49,507 nucleotides of DNA from Paenibacillus sp. 453mf (GTDB lineage: Bacteria; Bacillota; Bacilli; Paenibacillales; Paenibacillaceae): assembly GCF_900116105.1 (NCBI RefSeq), contig NZ_FPAC01000013.1, positions 1-49,507 on the forward strand, in the 5' to 3' direction. Positions 7,008 through 14,365 of this stretch are shown piece after piece (position 1 is the first letter of the stretch; each line of letters begins with the position of its first letter). Under the pieces are notes generated by a model, which made no database searches, had not been told where the DNA came from, and worked only from the letters and a program-made list of their open reading frames with translations. Both the position numbers and the translations under genes were made by a program.

Positions 7008-8261
7008 CTATAGTGTCTGACGCCAAACATCGGCACCCAGCTCGCGTAGATTGGATACTAAGTTGTCATACCCACGATCAATAAACTCTACACCGCCAAC
7101 CTCGGTGACACCTTCCTCAACCGTTAATCCAGCAATGACAAGAGCAGCACCTGCCCGCAGGTCAGCCGCTTTCACTTTGGCTGCATTCAGTACATGACCT
7201 TCGATAATAGCAGATCTTCCTTCTACTCGAATCCTAGCACCCATTCGGATAAGCTCAGGTACATGCTTAAAGCGGTTGCTATACACAAAATCGCTCAATA
7301 CACTCACTCCCTGTGCCTGGGTGAGCAGACTGGTCATTGGAGACTGCAGGTCGGTTGCAAAACCAGGATATACCAACGCTTTAACATCCACATGATCATA
7401 GCTTGGTTTGCCGATCACTCGAATGCTCTCATCAAGCTCCTCAATGCCAACACCCATTTCAATCAGCTTAGCCGTCAACGCCTCTAAATGCTTAGGGATG
7501 ACATTATCAATGAGTACATTGCCACGAGTTGCAGCAGCCGCAATCATATATGTACCCGCTTGAATGCGATCAGGAATAATGGAATGTCTGCAGCCATGAA
7601 GCTCAGATTTGCCTTCAATACGAATCGTTTCAGTTCCCGCACCTTTAATCGATGCTCCCATGGAATTCAAAAGTGTTGCTACATCTATAATCTCAGGCTC
7701 TTTAGCCGCATTTTCAATAATTGTAGAGCCCTTGGCTCTTGTGGCCGCCAGCATAATGTTAATGGTTGCTCCCACACTGACAACATCCAGATAAATTTTT
7801 GCACCCTTGAGCTCTTTGGCATGAAGATGAATCGCGCCATGCTCATTCGTTACCGTTGCTCCCAGAGCTTCAAATCCTTTGATATGCTGATCAATGGGCC
7901 GAGGTTCAAAGTTGCAGCCCCCTGGTAATCCAATGGTTGCTTCTTTGAATCGCCCTAGCAAGGCACCCATCATATAATAAGACGCGCGAAGCTTCTTCAC
8001 CGGCCCGTTAGGCATAGGCAGTGAAATAATATGAGAAGGGTCGATCTTCATCGAATTGCCATCCCAAGATACCGCAGCCCCGAGTTCCTCCAGAATTTCG
8101 GAATAAACAGCAACATCGCTGAGTAAAGGTAGATTATCAAGAATAACTTCCGACTCGGCAAGGATTGCCGCCGGAATGAGCGCTATGGCACTGTTCTTAG
8201 CTCCGCTAATGGTAACTGTGCCTTGGAGTGGCCTTCCACCACTGATCATTAATTTTTCCAT
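7008..8261 (-). CDS. murA: UDP-N-acetylglucosamine 1-carboxyvinyltransferase
   Basis: MurA transfers enolpyruvate from PEP to UDP-GlcNAc, the first committed step of peptidoglycan synthesis and the fosfomycin target. The protein has 417 residues. Visible are the substrate residues SGAKNSA (19-25) and the catalytic loop GLPGGCNFEPRPID with C116, the residue fosfomycin alkylates. The neighbourhood (rho on one side, fba and spo0F on the other) identifies it with the second paralogue, B. subtilis MurAB/MurZ. Start is ATG 8261, 12 nt from AGGAGG. B. subtilis also carries a transaldolase and glpX in this stretch; both are missing here. Confidence 0.96.
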   Translation of the reverse strand: MEKLMISGGRPLQGTVTISGAKNSAIALIPAAILAESEVILDNLPLLSDVAVYSEILEELGAAVSWDGNSMKIDPSHIISLPMPNGPVKKLRASYYMMGALLGRFKEATIGLPGGCNFEPRPIDQHIKGFEALGATVTNEHGAIHLHAKELKGAKIYLDVVSVGATINIMLAATRAKGSTIIENAAKEPEIIDVATLLNSMGASIKGAGTETIRIEGKSELHGCRHSIIPDRIQAGTYMIAAAATRGNVLIDNVIPKHLEALTAKLIEMGVGIEELDESIRVIGKPSYDHVDVKALVYPGFATDLQSPMTSLLTQAQGVSVLSDFVYSNRFKHVPELIRMGARIRVEGRSAIIEGHVLNAAKVKAADLRAGAALVIAGLTVEEGVTEVGGVEFIDRGYDNLVSNLRELGADVWRQTL

Positions 8262-8372
8262 AAGGTAAAGGGTCCTCCTAGAAATCACTTCTAGCCGAAT
8301 TGAATAATTCTTATGGCAATGCAACACTGCGGATTATCATATAAATACATTAAACTTTAAAATACTTATTAT

Positions 8373-8415
8373 GAAATGGAAAAACACCGACTATGCGGTG
8401 TGATTCCCATTTCAT
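8373..8415 (-). terminator. Terminator after fba
   Basis: An inner stem ACACCG/CGGTGT is followed by five Ts on the minus strand. An outer pair, GAAATGG with CCATTTC, embraces the whole structure. It lies about 30 nt past the fba stop and separates fba from murA. Confidence 0.75.
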
Positions 8416-8444
8416 CTATTAAATTGAATCGTATGTCAAAGAAC

Positions 8445-9299
8445 TTACGCTTGGTTGTTGGAACCAAACTCACGGATTTTGCCGATAACGGTTGCTTTGA
8501 TTGCATCACGACCTGGAACGATATATTTACGTGGATCGTAAACATCTGGTTTAGCTGCAAGCACTTCACGAACTGTCTTCGTGAACGAGATTTGGTTCTC
8601 TGTGTTCACGTTAATCTTGGAAGTACCCAGGGAGATTGCTTTCTTGATGTCATGAGTCGGGATACCTGTACCGCCATGAAGGACAAGTGGAAGTGTAGTT
8701 GCGTTACGAATCTCTTCCATTTCAGCAAATCCAAGGTTAGGCTCGCCTTTGTAAGGACCATGTACGGAACCAAGAGCTGGAGCAAGTGTATCGATACCTG
8801 TTTCGTTAACGATACGAACACAGTCGTCAAGTTTAGCGTACATTACTTCACCGACAACATCATCCTCTTGCCCGCCTACGATACCAACTTCAGCTTCAAC
8901 CGAAACACCTTTGGAATGTGCATACTCAACCACTTTTTTAGTGATTTCGATATTCTCGTCGATTGCATGGTGGGAACCGTCGATCATAACGGAAGTGAAG
9001 CCTGCATCAATTGCTTCTTTACATTTATCAAAGCTGGAACCATGATCAAGATGGATGGCTACAGGCACGGTAATTTTCATATCGTGGATGAGGCCTTCAA
9101 CCATTTTTACTACAGTATAGAAGCCGCCCATGTGACGAGCTGCGCCTTCGGATACTCCAAGAATTACTGGAGATTTCTCTTCTTCTGCTGCAGCAAGAAT
9201 AGCTTGAGTCCACTCAAGGTTGTTGATGTTGAATTGACCAACTGCATATTGACCTTTAAGCGCTTTGTTTAACATGTCTGTCATTGATACTAATGGCAT
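8445..9299 (-). CDS. fba: Class II fructose-1,6-bisphosphate aldolase
   Basis: This zinc-dependent aldolase of glycolysis and gluconeogenesis interconverts fructose 1,6-bisphosphate with DHAP and glyceraldehyde 3-phosphate. The 284-residue TIM barrel shows HLDHGSSFDKC (83-93, catalytic Asp and first zinc His), the ALGSVHGPYKGEP segment, and LHGGTGIP with the third zinc His. Start is ATG 9299, 9 nt from AGGAGG. It sits between spo0F and murA as in B. subtilis but has its own promoter and terminator. A 298-codon frame on the opposite strand is a codon-bias shadow. Confidence 0.97.
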   Translation of the reverse strand: MPLVSMTDMLNKALKGQYAVGQFNINNLEWTQAILAAAEEEKSPVILGVSEGAARHMGGFYTVVKMVEGLIHDMKITVPVAIHLDHGSSFDKCKEAIDAGFTSVMIDGSHHAIDENIEITKKVVEYAHSKGVSVEAEVGIVGGQEDDVVGEVMYAKLDDCVRIVNETGIDTLAPALGSVHGPYKGEPNLGFAEMEEIRNATTLPLVLHGGTGIPTHDIKKAISLGTSKINVNTENQISFTKTVREVLAAKPDVYDPRKYIVPGRDAIKATVIGKIREFGSNNQA

Positions 9300-9363
9300 G
9301 GTTTAAATCCTCCTAGTGTCTTTGTTTGTCTATGGTTATTAGCCGACATCACATACAGCCATT

Positions 9364-9393
9364 ATTATACCACATCCGATGTTAAATACTAAA
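9364..9393 (-). promoter_or_regulatory. fba promoter (extended -10)
   Basis: A perfect TATAAT (9364-9369) is preceded by TGG, giving an extended -10 (TGnTATAAT). The -35 is weak (TTTAGT, 9388-9393, 18-nt spacer), typical of extended -10 promoters. The start would lie about 58 nt upstream of the fba ATG. Confidence 0.65.
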
Positions 9394-9494
9394 CAAAGGT
9401 TTGAAAAATAAATAAGCTGTACAGACGCCCTGCCATTTTGACTTCTAGCAGAAGACAGGGCGCTGGCAAAGCGATGCGATTTACATGAAAACCA

Positions 9495-9521
9495 CAAAAA
9501 ATCCTGCCCGTTAAGACAGGA
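9495..9521 (-). terminator. Terminator after spo0F
   Basis: A 7-bp stem, TCCTGTC with GGCAGGA, is followed by TTTTTTG on the minus strand. A second inverted repeat, GCGCCCTG with CAGGGCGT and a long loop, lies farther down at about 9430-9470. Confidence 0.8.
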
Positions 9522-9532
9522 CCCTATACATC

Positions 9533-9913
9533 CTATAATTCGTTCTTTACCCCGCCAAGCTGCATATTAACCGCTATGCGCATCTCATCAATGTCAAACG
9601 GTTTGGTGAAATGCATTAGTGCTCCAAGCTCGGTAGCTTCTTTAATCATGTCAAGCTCGCCATATGCGGTCATCATAATGACCTTGATTTCAGGGTTCAT
9701 CTCTTTGATATGCTTCAGTATTTCCAGACCATCCATTCCTGGAATTTTCATATCCAGTAGAACCAGATCTGGGGAATGCTTTTGAACAATTTCCAGTGCA
9801 ATTTTGCCATTAGCGGCCTGGTATGTTGTATACCCTTCGCTGCTAAACACTTCCATGAGCAAAATACGAATTCCATTCTGATCATCAACTATCAATACTT
9901 TTTTGTTATTCAA
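9533..9913 (-). CDS. spo0F: Sporulation phosphorelay response regulator Spo0F
   Basis: Spo0F is the single-domain response regulator that receives phosphate from sporulation kinases and passes it to Spo0B and then Spo0A. The 126-residue CheY-like fold keeps every key residue: acidic pair D10/D11, phosphoacceptor D54 in LLDMKIPGMDG, T82 and K104. No output domain is present. Start is TTG 9913, 6 nt from GGGAGGT. It lies between pyrG and fba, as in B. subtilis. A sigma-H-type promoter precedes it. The histidine kinase at 35976-38279 is a plausible donor. Confidence 0.96.
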   Translation of the reverse strand: MNNKKVLIVDDQNGIRILLMEVFSSEGYTTYQAANGKIALEIVQKHSPDLVLLDMKIPGMDGLEILKHIKEMNPEIKVIMMTAYGELDMIKEATELGALMHFTKPFDIDEMRIAVNMQLGGVKNEL

Positions 9914-9991
9914 AGTCTTACCTCCCGCATCAATCTACGCAAGCCGTACATGATTATACCTAATCCAGCGATTTTTAGGTTGTTAAATATA

Positions 9992-10020
9992 AGATTCTAC
10001 CTCGCTCAGTTAAATCCTGC
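9992..10020 (-). promoter_or_regulatory. Sigma-H-type promoter of spo0F
   Basis: The minus strand reads GCAGGATTT (10012-10020), 11 nt, then GTAGAATCT (9992-10000). That fits the sigma-H consensus RNAGGAWWW-N11/12-RNNGAATWW with one mismatch. In B. subtilis spo0F is known to be sigma-H dependent. A separate TATAAT at 9953-9958 with no good -35 could be the vegetative promoter. Confidence 0.7.
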
Positions 10021-10070
10021 TTGCTTGAACCATATTGCATATAAATGGAGCGGCATCCAAGCAGCATTAT

Positions 10071-10097
10071 AAAAAAAAGATCCCGTATACGGGATCT
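10071..10097 (-). terminator. Terminator after pyrG
   Basis: A perfect 20-bp palindrome, AGATCCCGTATACGGGATCT (10078-10097), is followed by a run of seven or more Ts on the minus strand, about 22 nt past the pyrG stop. Confidence 0.92.
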
Positions 10098-10119
10098 TTA
10101 GGGTTATATAAATTCTATA

Positions 10120-11730
10120 TTACATATTCTCGGAATGAGTAAGGGAAGCCTTCACAAATTCACGGAACAATGGTTGCGGACGGTTCGGACGGGAAATGAA
10201 TTCCGGATGGAATTGAACAGACAGGAACCAAGGATGTCCTGGAAGTTCAACAATTTCCACCAAGCGTCCGTCTGGAGATGTACCAGAGATAAGCAGGCCC
10301 GCCTTCTCAATCACTTCACGGTACTCATTGTTAAATTCATACCGATGACGATGTCTCTCATAGACCAGCTCATCCTGATAGCACGCAGCTGCAAGGGAAC
10401 CTTCCTGCAATTTGCAAGGATACAACCCAAGACGCATCGTACCGCCGAGATCCTCGATATCTTTTTGCTCTGGAAGCAGATCAATGACCGGATATTCTGT
10501 AGAAGGGTTAATCTCCGAGCTGTTAGCACCTGTCAGACCAACGACCGAACGAGCATACTCAATGACGGATACTTGCATACCAAGGCAAATACCGAAGAAC
10601 GGAATGTTCTTCTCACGGGCATAGCGAATAGCTGAAACCTTACCTTCAATACCACGATCACCAAATCCACCCGGTACTAAGATTCCACCAATTCCATGAA
10701 GCAGCTCATCTACATTCTCATCTGTGATCTCCTCAGCATTTACCCAGCGAAGCTTTACGTCAGCGTTGGCAGCAAAACCTGCATGTGATAGGGATTCAAC
10801 CACACTGAGGTAAGCATCATGTAGCGCCACATATTTACCGACAATCGCAATTTCCACGGATCTCTCAAGCTTGCTGATCCGGTCAACAAGCCCTTCCCAT
10901 TCGGTCATATCCGGTGCAGGAGTTGTCAGCTTCAAATGATTCACTACAATCTCATCCAAGCCTTCATCACGAAGGTTCAATGGAACCTCATACAGCGTGC
11001 TAGCATCACGGCATTCTACCACAGCATGCGGATCAATATCACAGAACAGAGCCAGCTTAGCCTTCATATCAGCAGAGAGCTCTTGCTCTGTGCGGCACAC
11101 GATCACATTCGGCTGGATACCAATTCCGCGCAATTCCTTAACACTGTGCTGCGTCGGCTTCGTTTTCACTTCACCTGCTGCTTTAATGTAAGGAATCAAA
11201 GTAACGTGAATGTACATCACATTATCCCGACCCACATCGCTCTTAATCTGACGAATAGCTTCAAGATATGGCAAGCTTTCAATATCGCCTACCGTACCAC
11301 CGATCTCCGTAATAACGACATCAGACCCCGTTTCACGACCCGCACGGAATACACGTTCTTTGATTTCGTTCGTAATATGAGGAATAACCTGAACCGTACC
11401 GCCCAAATATTCTCCGCGGCGCTCTTTGCTGATTACCGTAGAATACACTTTACCTGTAGTCACATTGCTGTTTTTGGAAAGATTTATATCAATAAAACGC
11501 TCATAATGCCCAAGATCAAGGTCTGTTTCCGCTCCGTCATCTGTTACAAACACTTCACCATGCTGGTAAGGACTCATCGTTCCTGGATCCACATTAATGT
11601 ATGGATCGAATTTCTGAATCGTCACCTTAAGCCCTCTGTTCTTAAGCAGTCTTCCCAGAGATGCAGCCGTAATCCCTTTTCCCAGGGAAGACACAACCCC
11701 GCCCGTCACGAAAATATACTTTGTTGTCAC
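10120..11730 (-). CDS. pyrG: CTP synthase
   Basis: PyrG makes CTP from UTP with ATP and glutamine. The 536 residues comprise the N-terminal synthetase domain (1 to about 265; KYIFVTGGVVSSLGKG at 4-19) and a C-terminal class I glutamine amidotransferase domain. The nucleophile Cys is in FFGICLGMQ (about residue 380), with the His/Glu pair in VQFHPEF. Start is GTG 11730, 9 nt from GGAGGG. It lies between rpoE and spo0F as in B. subtilis. A hairpin with a T-run in the upstream gap may act as an attenuator. Confidence 0.97.
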   Translation of the reverse strand: MTTKYIFVTGGVVSSLGKGITAASLGRLLKNRGLKVTIQKFDPYINVDPGTMSPYQHGEVFVTDDGAETDLDLGHYERFIDINLSKNSNVTTGKVYSTVISKERRGEYLGGTVQVIPHITNEIKERVFRAGRETGSDVVITEIGGTVGDIESLPYLEAIRQIKSDVGRDNVMYIHVTLIPYIKAAGEVKTKPTQHSVKELRGIGIQPNVIVCRTEQELSADMKAKLALFCDIDPHAVVECRDASTLYEVPLNLRDEGLDEIVVNHLKLTTPAPDMTEWEGLVDRISKLERSVEIAIVGKYVALHDAYLSVVESLSHAGFAANADVKLRWVNAEEITDENVDELLHGIGGILVPGGFGDRGIEGKVSAIRYAREKNIPFFGICLGMQVSVIEYARSVVGLTGANSSEINPSTEYPVIDLLPEQKDIEDLGGTMRLGLYPCKLQEGSLAAACYQDELVYERHRHRYEFNNEYREVIEKAGLLISGTSPDGRLVEIVELPGHPWFLSVQFHPEFISRPNRPQPLFREFVKASLTHSENM

Positions 11731-11846
11731 TTTATAATACCCTCCTACATAAAAGTCCGTAAAATTCAGGCGACATTATGATGTTATCCTAACCCATTTT
11801 TCAGGTTATCATCGTCAATAAAGGGAATAAGCAAAATTTGCTTGTC

Positions 11847-11880
11847 AAAAAAAACATCCCGCCTCACAAATCAAGGCGGT
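11847..11880 (-). terminator. Hairpin terminator or attenuator upstream of pyrG
   Basis: Stem CCGCCT/AGGCGG with a 9-nt loop is followed within four nt by eight Ts on the minus strand. It lies about 120 nt before the pyrG start and just downstream of the rpoE terminator, so it is either a second terminator or a pyrG leader attenuator. Next to it are TTGACA (11843-11848) and a 15-bp palindrome AAGCAAAATTTGCTT (11829-11843). I could not place a convincing -10. Confidence 0.75.
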
Positions 11881-11910
11881 ACATGTTATTTCTATCTATA
11901 GTTCCCTATA

Positions 11911-11947
11911 AAAAAGAAAAAAGCACACCCGAAAAAACGGGGCACTT
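11911..11947 (-). terminator. Terminator after rpoE
   Basis: The stem AAGTGCCCCG with CGGGTGTGCTT (one bulge, two wobble pairs) is followed by TTTTTTCTTTTTT on the minus strand. It lies about 115 nt past the rpoE stop. Ts flank the other side too, so it could work in both directions. Confidence 0.8.
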
Positions 11948-12063
11948 TTTTATATAAAACACGTGTAATATTCATCGCTCAATCATAAGCCCAAGCAATA
12001 GTTTACCTGCTTGCATGATCTTTTGTCAAGGATGTTCATCGACTTTATACAACCAGTTTTGGA

Positions 12064-12609
12064 CTAGACTTCCTCGTCCTCATCTTCGTCGTCTGACAGC
12101 TCATCGTCTTCGTCTTCTACGTCTTCTTCATCCTCATCGAGCTCTTCATCACCGATAATCTCTTCATCGACATCATCTTCGTCCTCGTCCGAGTCATCAT
12201 CGAAGAGATCATCATCTTCGTCCTCATCACCAGCATGATCGAAATCTTCATCCTCGTGTTCTTCATCAATGTACTCTTCATCCTCATCATCGTCATCGTT
12301 AATGATTCTTGGACGCTTCATGCCAGTAACAGTATCTTCTGCTTTATCGATCGGATACCAGCGCTTGAGTCCCCACAGATTGGTTCCTACATAAGCAAAC
12401 CGGCCGTCGATATTAATTTCAGTATATAGCTGTGCAATGACATCATTGGTCTCTTCGTCGCTGAGGCTGCGCAGCTTCGCTACTTCATTCATCAGGTCAC
12501 GATAGTAATAAGGCGTGTTGGCAGCTTTAAGCACCATAAAAGCCAGATCGACCATCGGCATTTCACGGATCTTTTCTGGATCCAATTTCAGATTGAGTGA
12601 GGTACTCAC
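12064..12609 (-). CDS. rpoE: RNA polymerase delta subunit
   Basis: Delta is the Bacillota-specific RNA polymerase subunit that speeds enzyme recycling and sharpens promoter selectivity. The 181-residue protein has a folded N-terminal domain (about 1-90, with MVDLAFMVLKAANTPYYYRD near its start) and a long acidic, disordered tail made almost wholly of Asp and Glu after about residue 105. That bipartite layout is diagnostic. I choose GTG 12609 because AGAGGA lies 11 nt upstream; the longer ATG frame would overlap this site. It is upstream of pyrG as in B. subtilis. Confidence 0.95.
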   Translation of the reverse strand: MSTSLNLKLDPEKIREMPMVDLAFMVLKAANTPYYYRDLMNEVAKLRSLSDEETNDVIAQLYTEINIDGRFAYVGTNLWGLKRWYPIDKAEDTVTGMKRPRIINDDDDEDEEYIDEEHEDEDFDHAGDEDEDDDLFDDDSDEDEDDVDEEIIGDEELDEDEEDVEDEDDELSDDEDEDEEV

Positions 12610-12647
12610 TAACGGACACTTCCTCTCACACATTAATTCGCATAACG

Positions 12648-12666
12648 GTTATAGAATGACTATAAC
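12648..12666. repeat. Inverted repeat in the rpoE leader
   Basis: GTTATAG-AATGA-CTATAAC forms 7-bp arms about 40-57 bp upstream of the rpoE start, and a third CTATAAC follows at about 12674. A possible rpoE promoter (TTGCAT-17-TTTACT on the minus strand, about 12699-12727) lies upstream. The role is unknown. Confidence 0.5.
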
Positions 12667-12850
12667 GCTTTAACTATAACTAACATATCCATTAACAAAC
12701 CTAAGTAAAACCTATTTAGCCTCAAAATGCAAGTTTTATGTGCACTTAATATCGAGATTTAAGTTAAGCAGCAAAATACAATCTCTATCTATATAACTCA
12801 TGATGGTGTCACTTTTCGATATGTATCCCATCTCCGGCAATAACTATTCA

Positions 12851-12966
12851 GATACGCCCCCGCTTTTTTGAATGAACAAAGACGGGGGTCCCTCCCCCGC
12901 CTTCTGACTGTATCCGCCCTGAAGGAATGTTCCTTCGCCGGGTCCCCGCAAGAGCCATGGGGCTCT
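12851..12966. other. Hairpin-rich GC tract in the rpoE/protease intergenic region
   Basis: In a 500-bp gap this stretch holds, on the plus strand, CGCCCCCGC then TTTTTT (about 12855-12868), GACGGGGG paired with CCCCCGCC (12881-12901), the palindrome GAAGGAATGTTCCTTC (12921-12936), and AGAGCCATGGGGCTCT (12951-12966). The first two C-rich arms compete for the same G-run, so alternative folds are possible. No known RNA family was recognised. The rest of the gap (12667-12850) shows only AT-rich sequence. Confidence 0.5.
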
Positions 12967-12994
12967 CTATGTATATTATGAGTTTTCACCCAAT

Positions 12995-13024
12995 TTGACA
13001 CGATCTAACGGGCCTATTTGTAAT
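12995..13024 (+). promoter_or_regulatory. Protease gene promoter
   Basis: A perfect TTGACA (12995-13000), an 18-nt spacer, and TGTAAT (13019-13024). The predicted start is about 78 nt upstream of the chosen ATG. Because these bases are promoter, the longer reading frame beginning at TTG 12995 is very unlikely to be translated. Confidence 0.7.
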
Positions 13025-13108
13025 AAAAAAGGGCTGGTTTCCCATGCGGCTTCTCAGGCACCTTCATACAATACCTCAAGCATGGCATCCAGAGGGGGAC
13101 TGCCCAAA

Positions 13109-14269
13109 ATGGATTACTCTGTATTCTTATCCTTGCTGAATGATGAGATGAATCAAGCTTCCCAGACATCCAGCGGACACCAAATCATTCGTTTTGCAAA
13201 ACCGCAGCAGTATCATGAGTGTTTGCTTGCACTTGCCAAGCTCAAGCCTACACTGAAAAATCTCCGGCATGTCAGAGCATCCCGCCTGATCAGGGCACTA
13301 ATCGTTCCTCTAACTCCATCTGCCAGGCTTCTCAGTCTGAGCGGGCCATCATTAACCATTGAGAACGACAGTAAAATAAAGGTTCACTCCACGATCAAGA
13401 ACACCAAAACGATCCCTTCAGGAGGTCAAGGCATCCCATGGGGGGTGAAAAAAATTCGCGCCCATAAGGCTTGGTCCAATTCTACCGGTCATCGAATCAA
13501 AATTGCTGTGATCGATACAGGCGCTGATTATCAGCACCCCGACCTCCGTCATTCCCTCGCCAGAGGCATTAATCTTCTTAACCGAAACATGCTTCCCTTC
13601 GACGATAACGGACATGGCACCCATATCGCAGGCACCATAGCTGCGGCAAACAGTACGGAAGGCATTATTGGTGTTGCCCCTAGATCCATCATATATCCTG
13701 TAAAAGCATTCGATCATCAAGGATCGGCCTATGTCTCAGATATCATCCTTGGCATTGATTGGTGTGTCCGAAACCGGGTAGATATCATCAACATGAGCTT
13801 CGGCATGCGCACCAAGAGCAAAGCTCTTCTTGATTTAGTAAACAAAGCAAGCAGGGAAGGCATCGTCATTGTCGCTTCCTCAGGTAACGACGGAAAGCGT
13901 CGCAGCATTGATTATCCGGCCAGGTACTCCCAGACCATCTCCGTTGGTGCGACAGATGAGAACAGACGAATTGCCGAGTTCAGCAATCGGGGTCCCTATG
14001 TAGATGTATATGCTCCAGGCAAAAATATATACTCCTGTTGGACTCACGGGAAATATCACGTGATGAACGGTACCTCCATGGCTACTTCGCACGTCAGCGG
14101 TGCGATTGCACTACTGCTGTCAGAACGCCCCGGTCTATCCCCTGAGGAGATCAAAGCGCTGATCAAGAAAAGCGCAACCCCTCTTCGCTCCGGCAAGTCA
14201 ACCCGTGCCAGCGATCAAGGCGGAGAGCTTCACGCACTTCGATTGCTGCAGGAAGGAACCAAGTCTTAG
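13109..14269 (+). CDS. Subtilisin-like serine protease (S8) without signal peptide
   Basis: This 386-residue peptidase has the complete catalytic triad: Asp136 in AVIDTGAD, His169 in NGHGTH, and Ser323 in NGTSMA, with oxyanion Asn260 in ASSGN. The usual Pro after GTSMA is Ser (SMATSHVSG). Residues 1 to about 105 resemble an inhibitor-type propeptide. No signal peptide or membrane segment is visible, so it may act in the cytoplasm, as IspA and AprX do, or leave by a non-classical route. ATG 13109 is 10 nt from GAGGGGG. It is a single-gene unit on the plus strand between minus-strand rpoE and argS. Confidence 0.88.
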   Translation: MDYSVFLSLLNDEMNQASQTSSGHQIIRFAKPQQYHECLLALAKLKPTLKNLRHVRASRLIRALIVPLTPSARLLSLSGPSLTIENDSKIKVHSTIKNTKTIPSGGQGIPWGVKKIRAHKAWSNSTGHRIKIAVIDTGADYQHPDLRHSLARGINLLNRNMLPFDDNGHGTHIAGTIAAANSTEGIIGVAPRSIIYPVKAFDHQGSAYVSDIILGIDWCVRNRVDIINMSFGMRTKSKALLDLVNKASREGIVIVASSGNDGKRRSIDYPARYSQTISVGATDENRRIAEFSNRGPYVDVYAPGKNIYSCWTHGKYHVMNGTSMATSHVSGAIALLLSERPGLSPEEIKALIKKSATPLRSGKSTRASDQGGELHALRLLQEGTKS

Positions 14270-14289
14270 TTATTTGTTGTCAAAAAGCA

Positions 14290-14325
14290 ATAGAAGCCTC
14301 TCCGGATCAACAAGGAGGCTTCTAT
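14290..14325. terminator. Bidirectional terminator between protease gene and argS
   Basis: An 11-bp perfect stem, ATAGAAGCCTC with GAGGCTTCTAT, has TTTATG on the plus side and TTGCTTTTTG on the minus side. It lies between two convergent genes and probably serves both. Confidence 0.8.
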
Positions 14326-14365
14326 TTATGAGTAAGCTGCTTCATTCCGGCAGCTGATAACAAAG

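Noticed and set aside
8376..9272. Long plus-strand open frame (298 codons) antisense to fba
   Set aside because: It lies wholly opposite a clearly recognised aldolase, lacks any known motif and is rich in Cys, Phe and His in a pattern expected from reading a codon-biased gene backwards.
10936..11781. Plus-strand open frame (281 codons) antisense to pyrG
   Set aside because: It is fully explained as the antisense shadow of pyrG and has no ribosome binding site or recognisable domain.
12798..13001. Minus-strand 67-codon frame in the rpoE/protease gap
   Set aside because: It spans hairpins and promoter sequence, has no ribosome binding site and its composition is not protein-like.
12995..13108. 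Longer N-terminus for the S8 protease starting at TTG 12995
   Set aside because: These bases form a perfect TTGACA promoter element, while ATG 13109 has a well spaced GAGGGGG.
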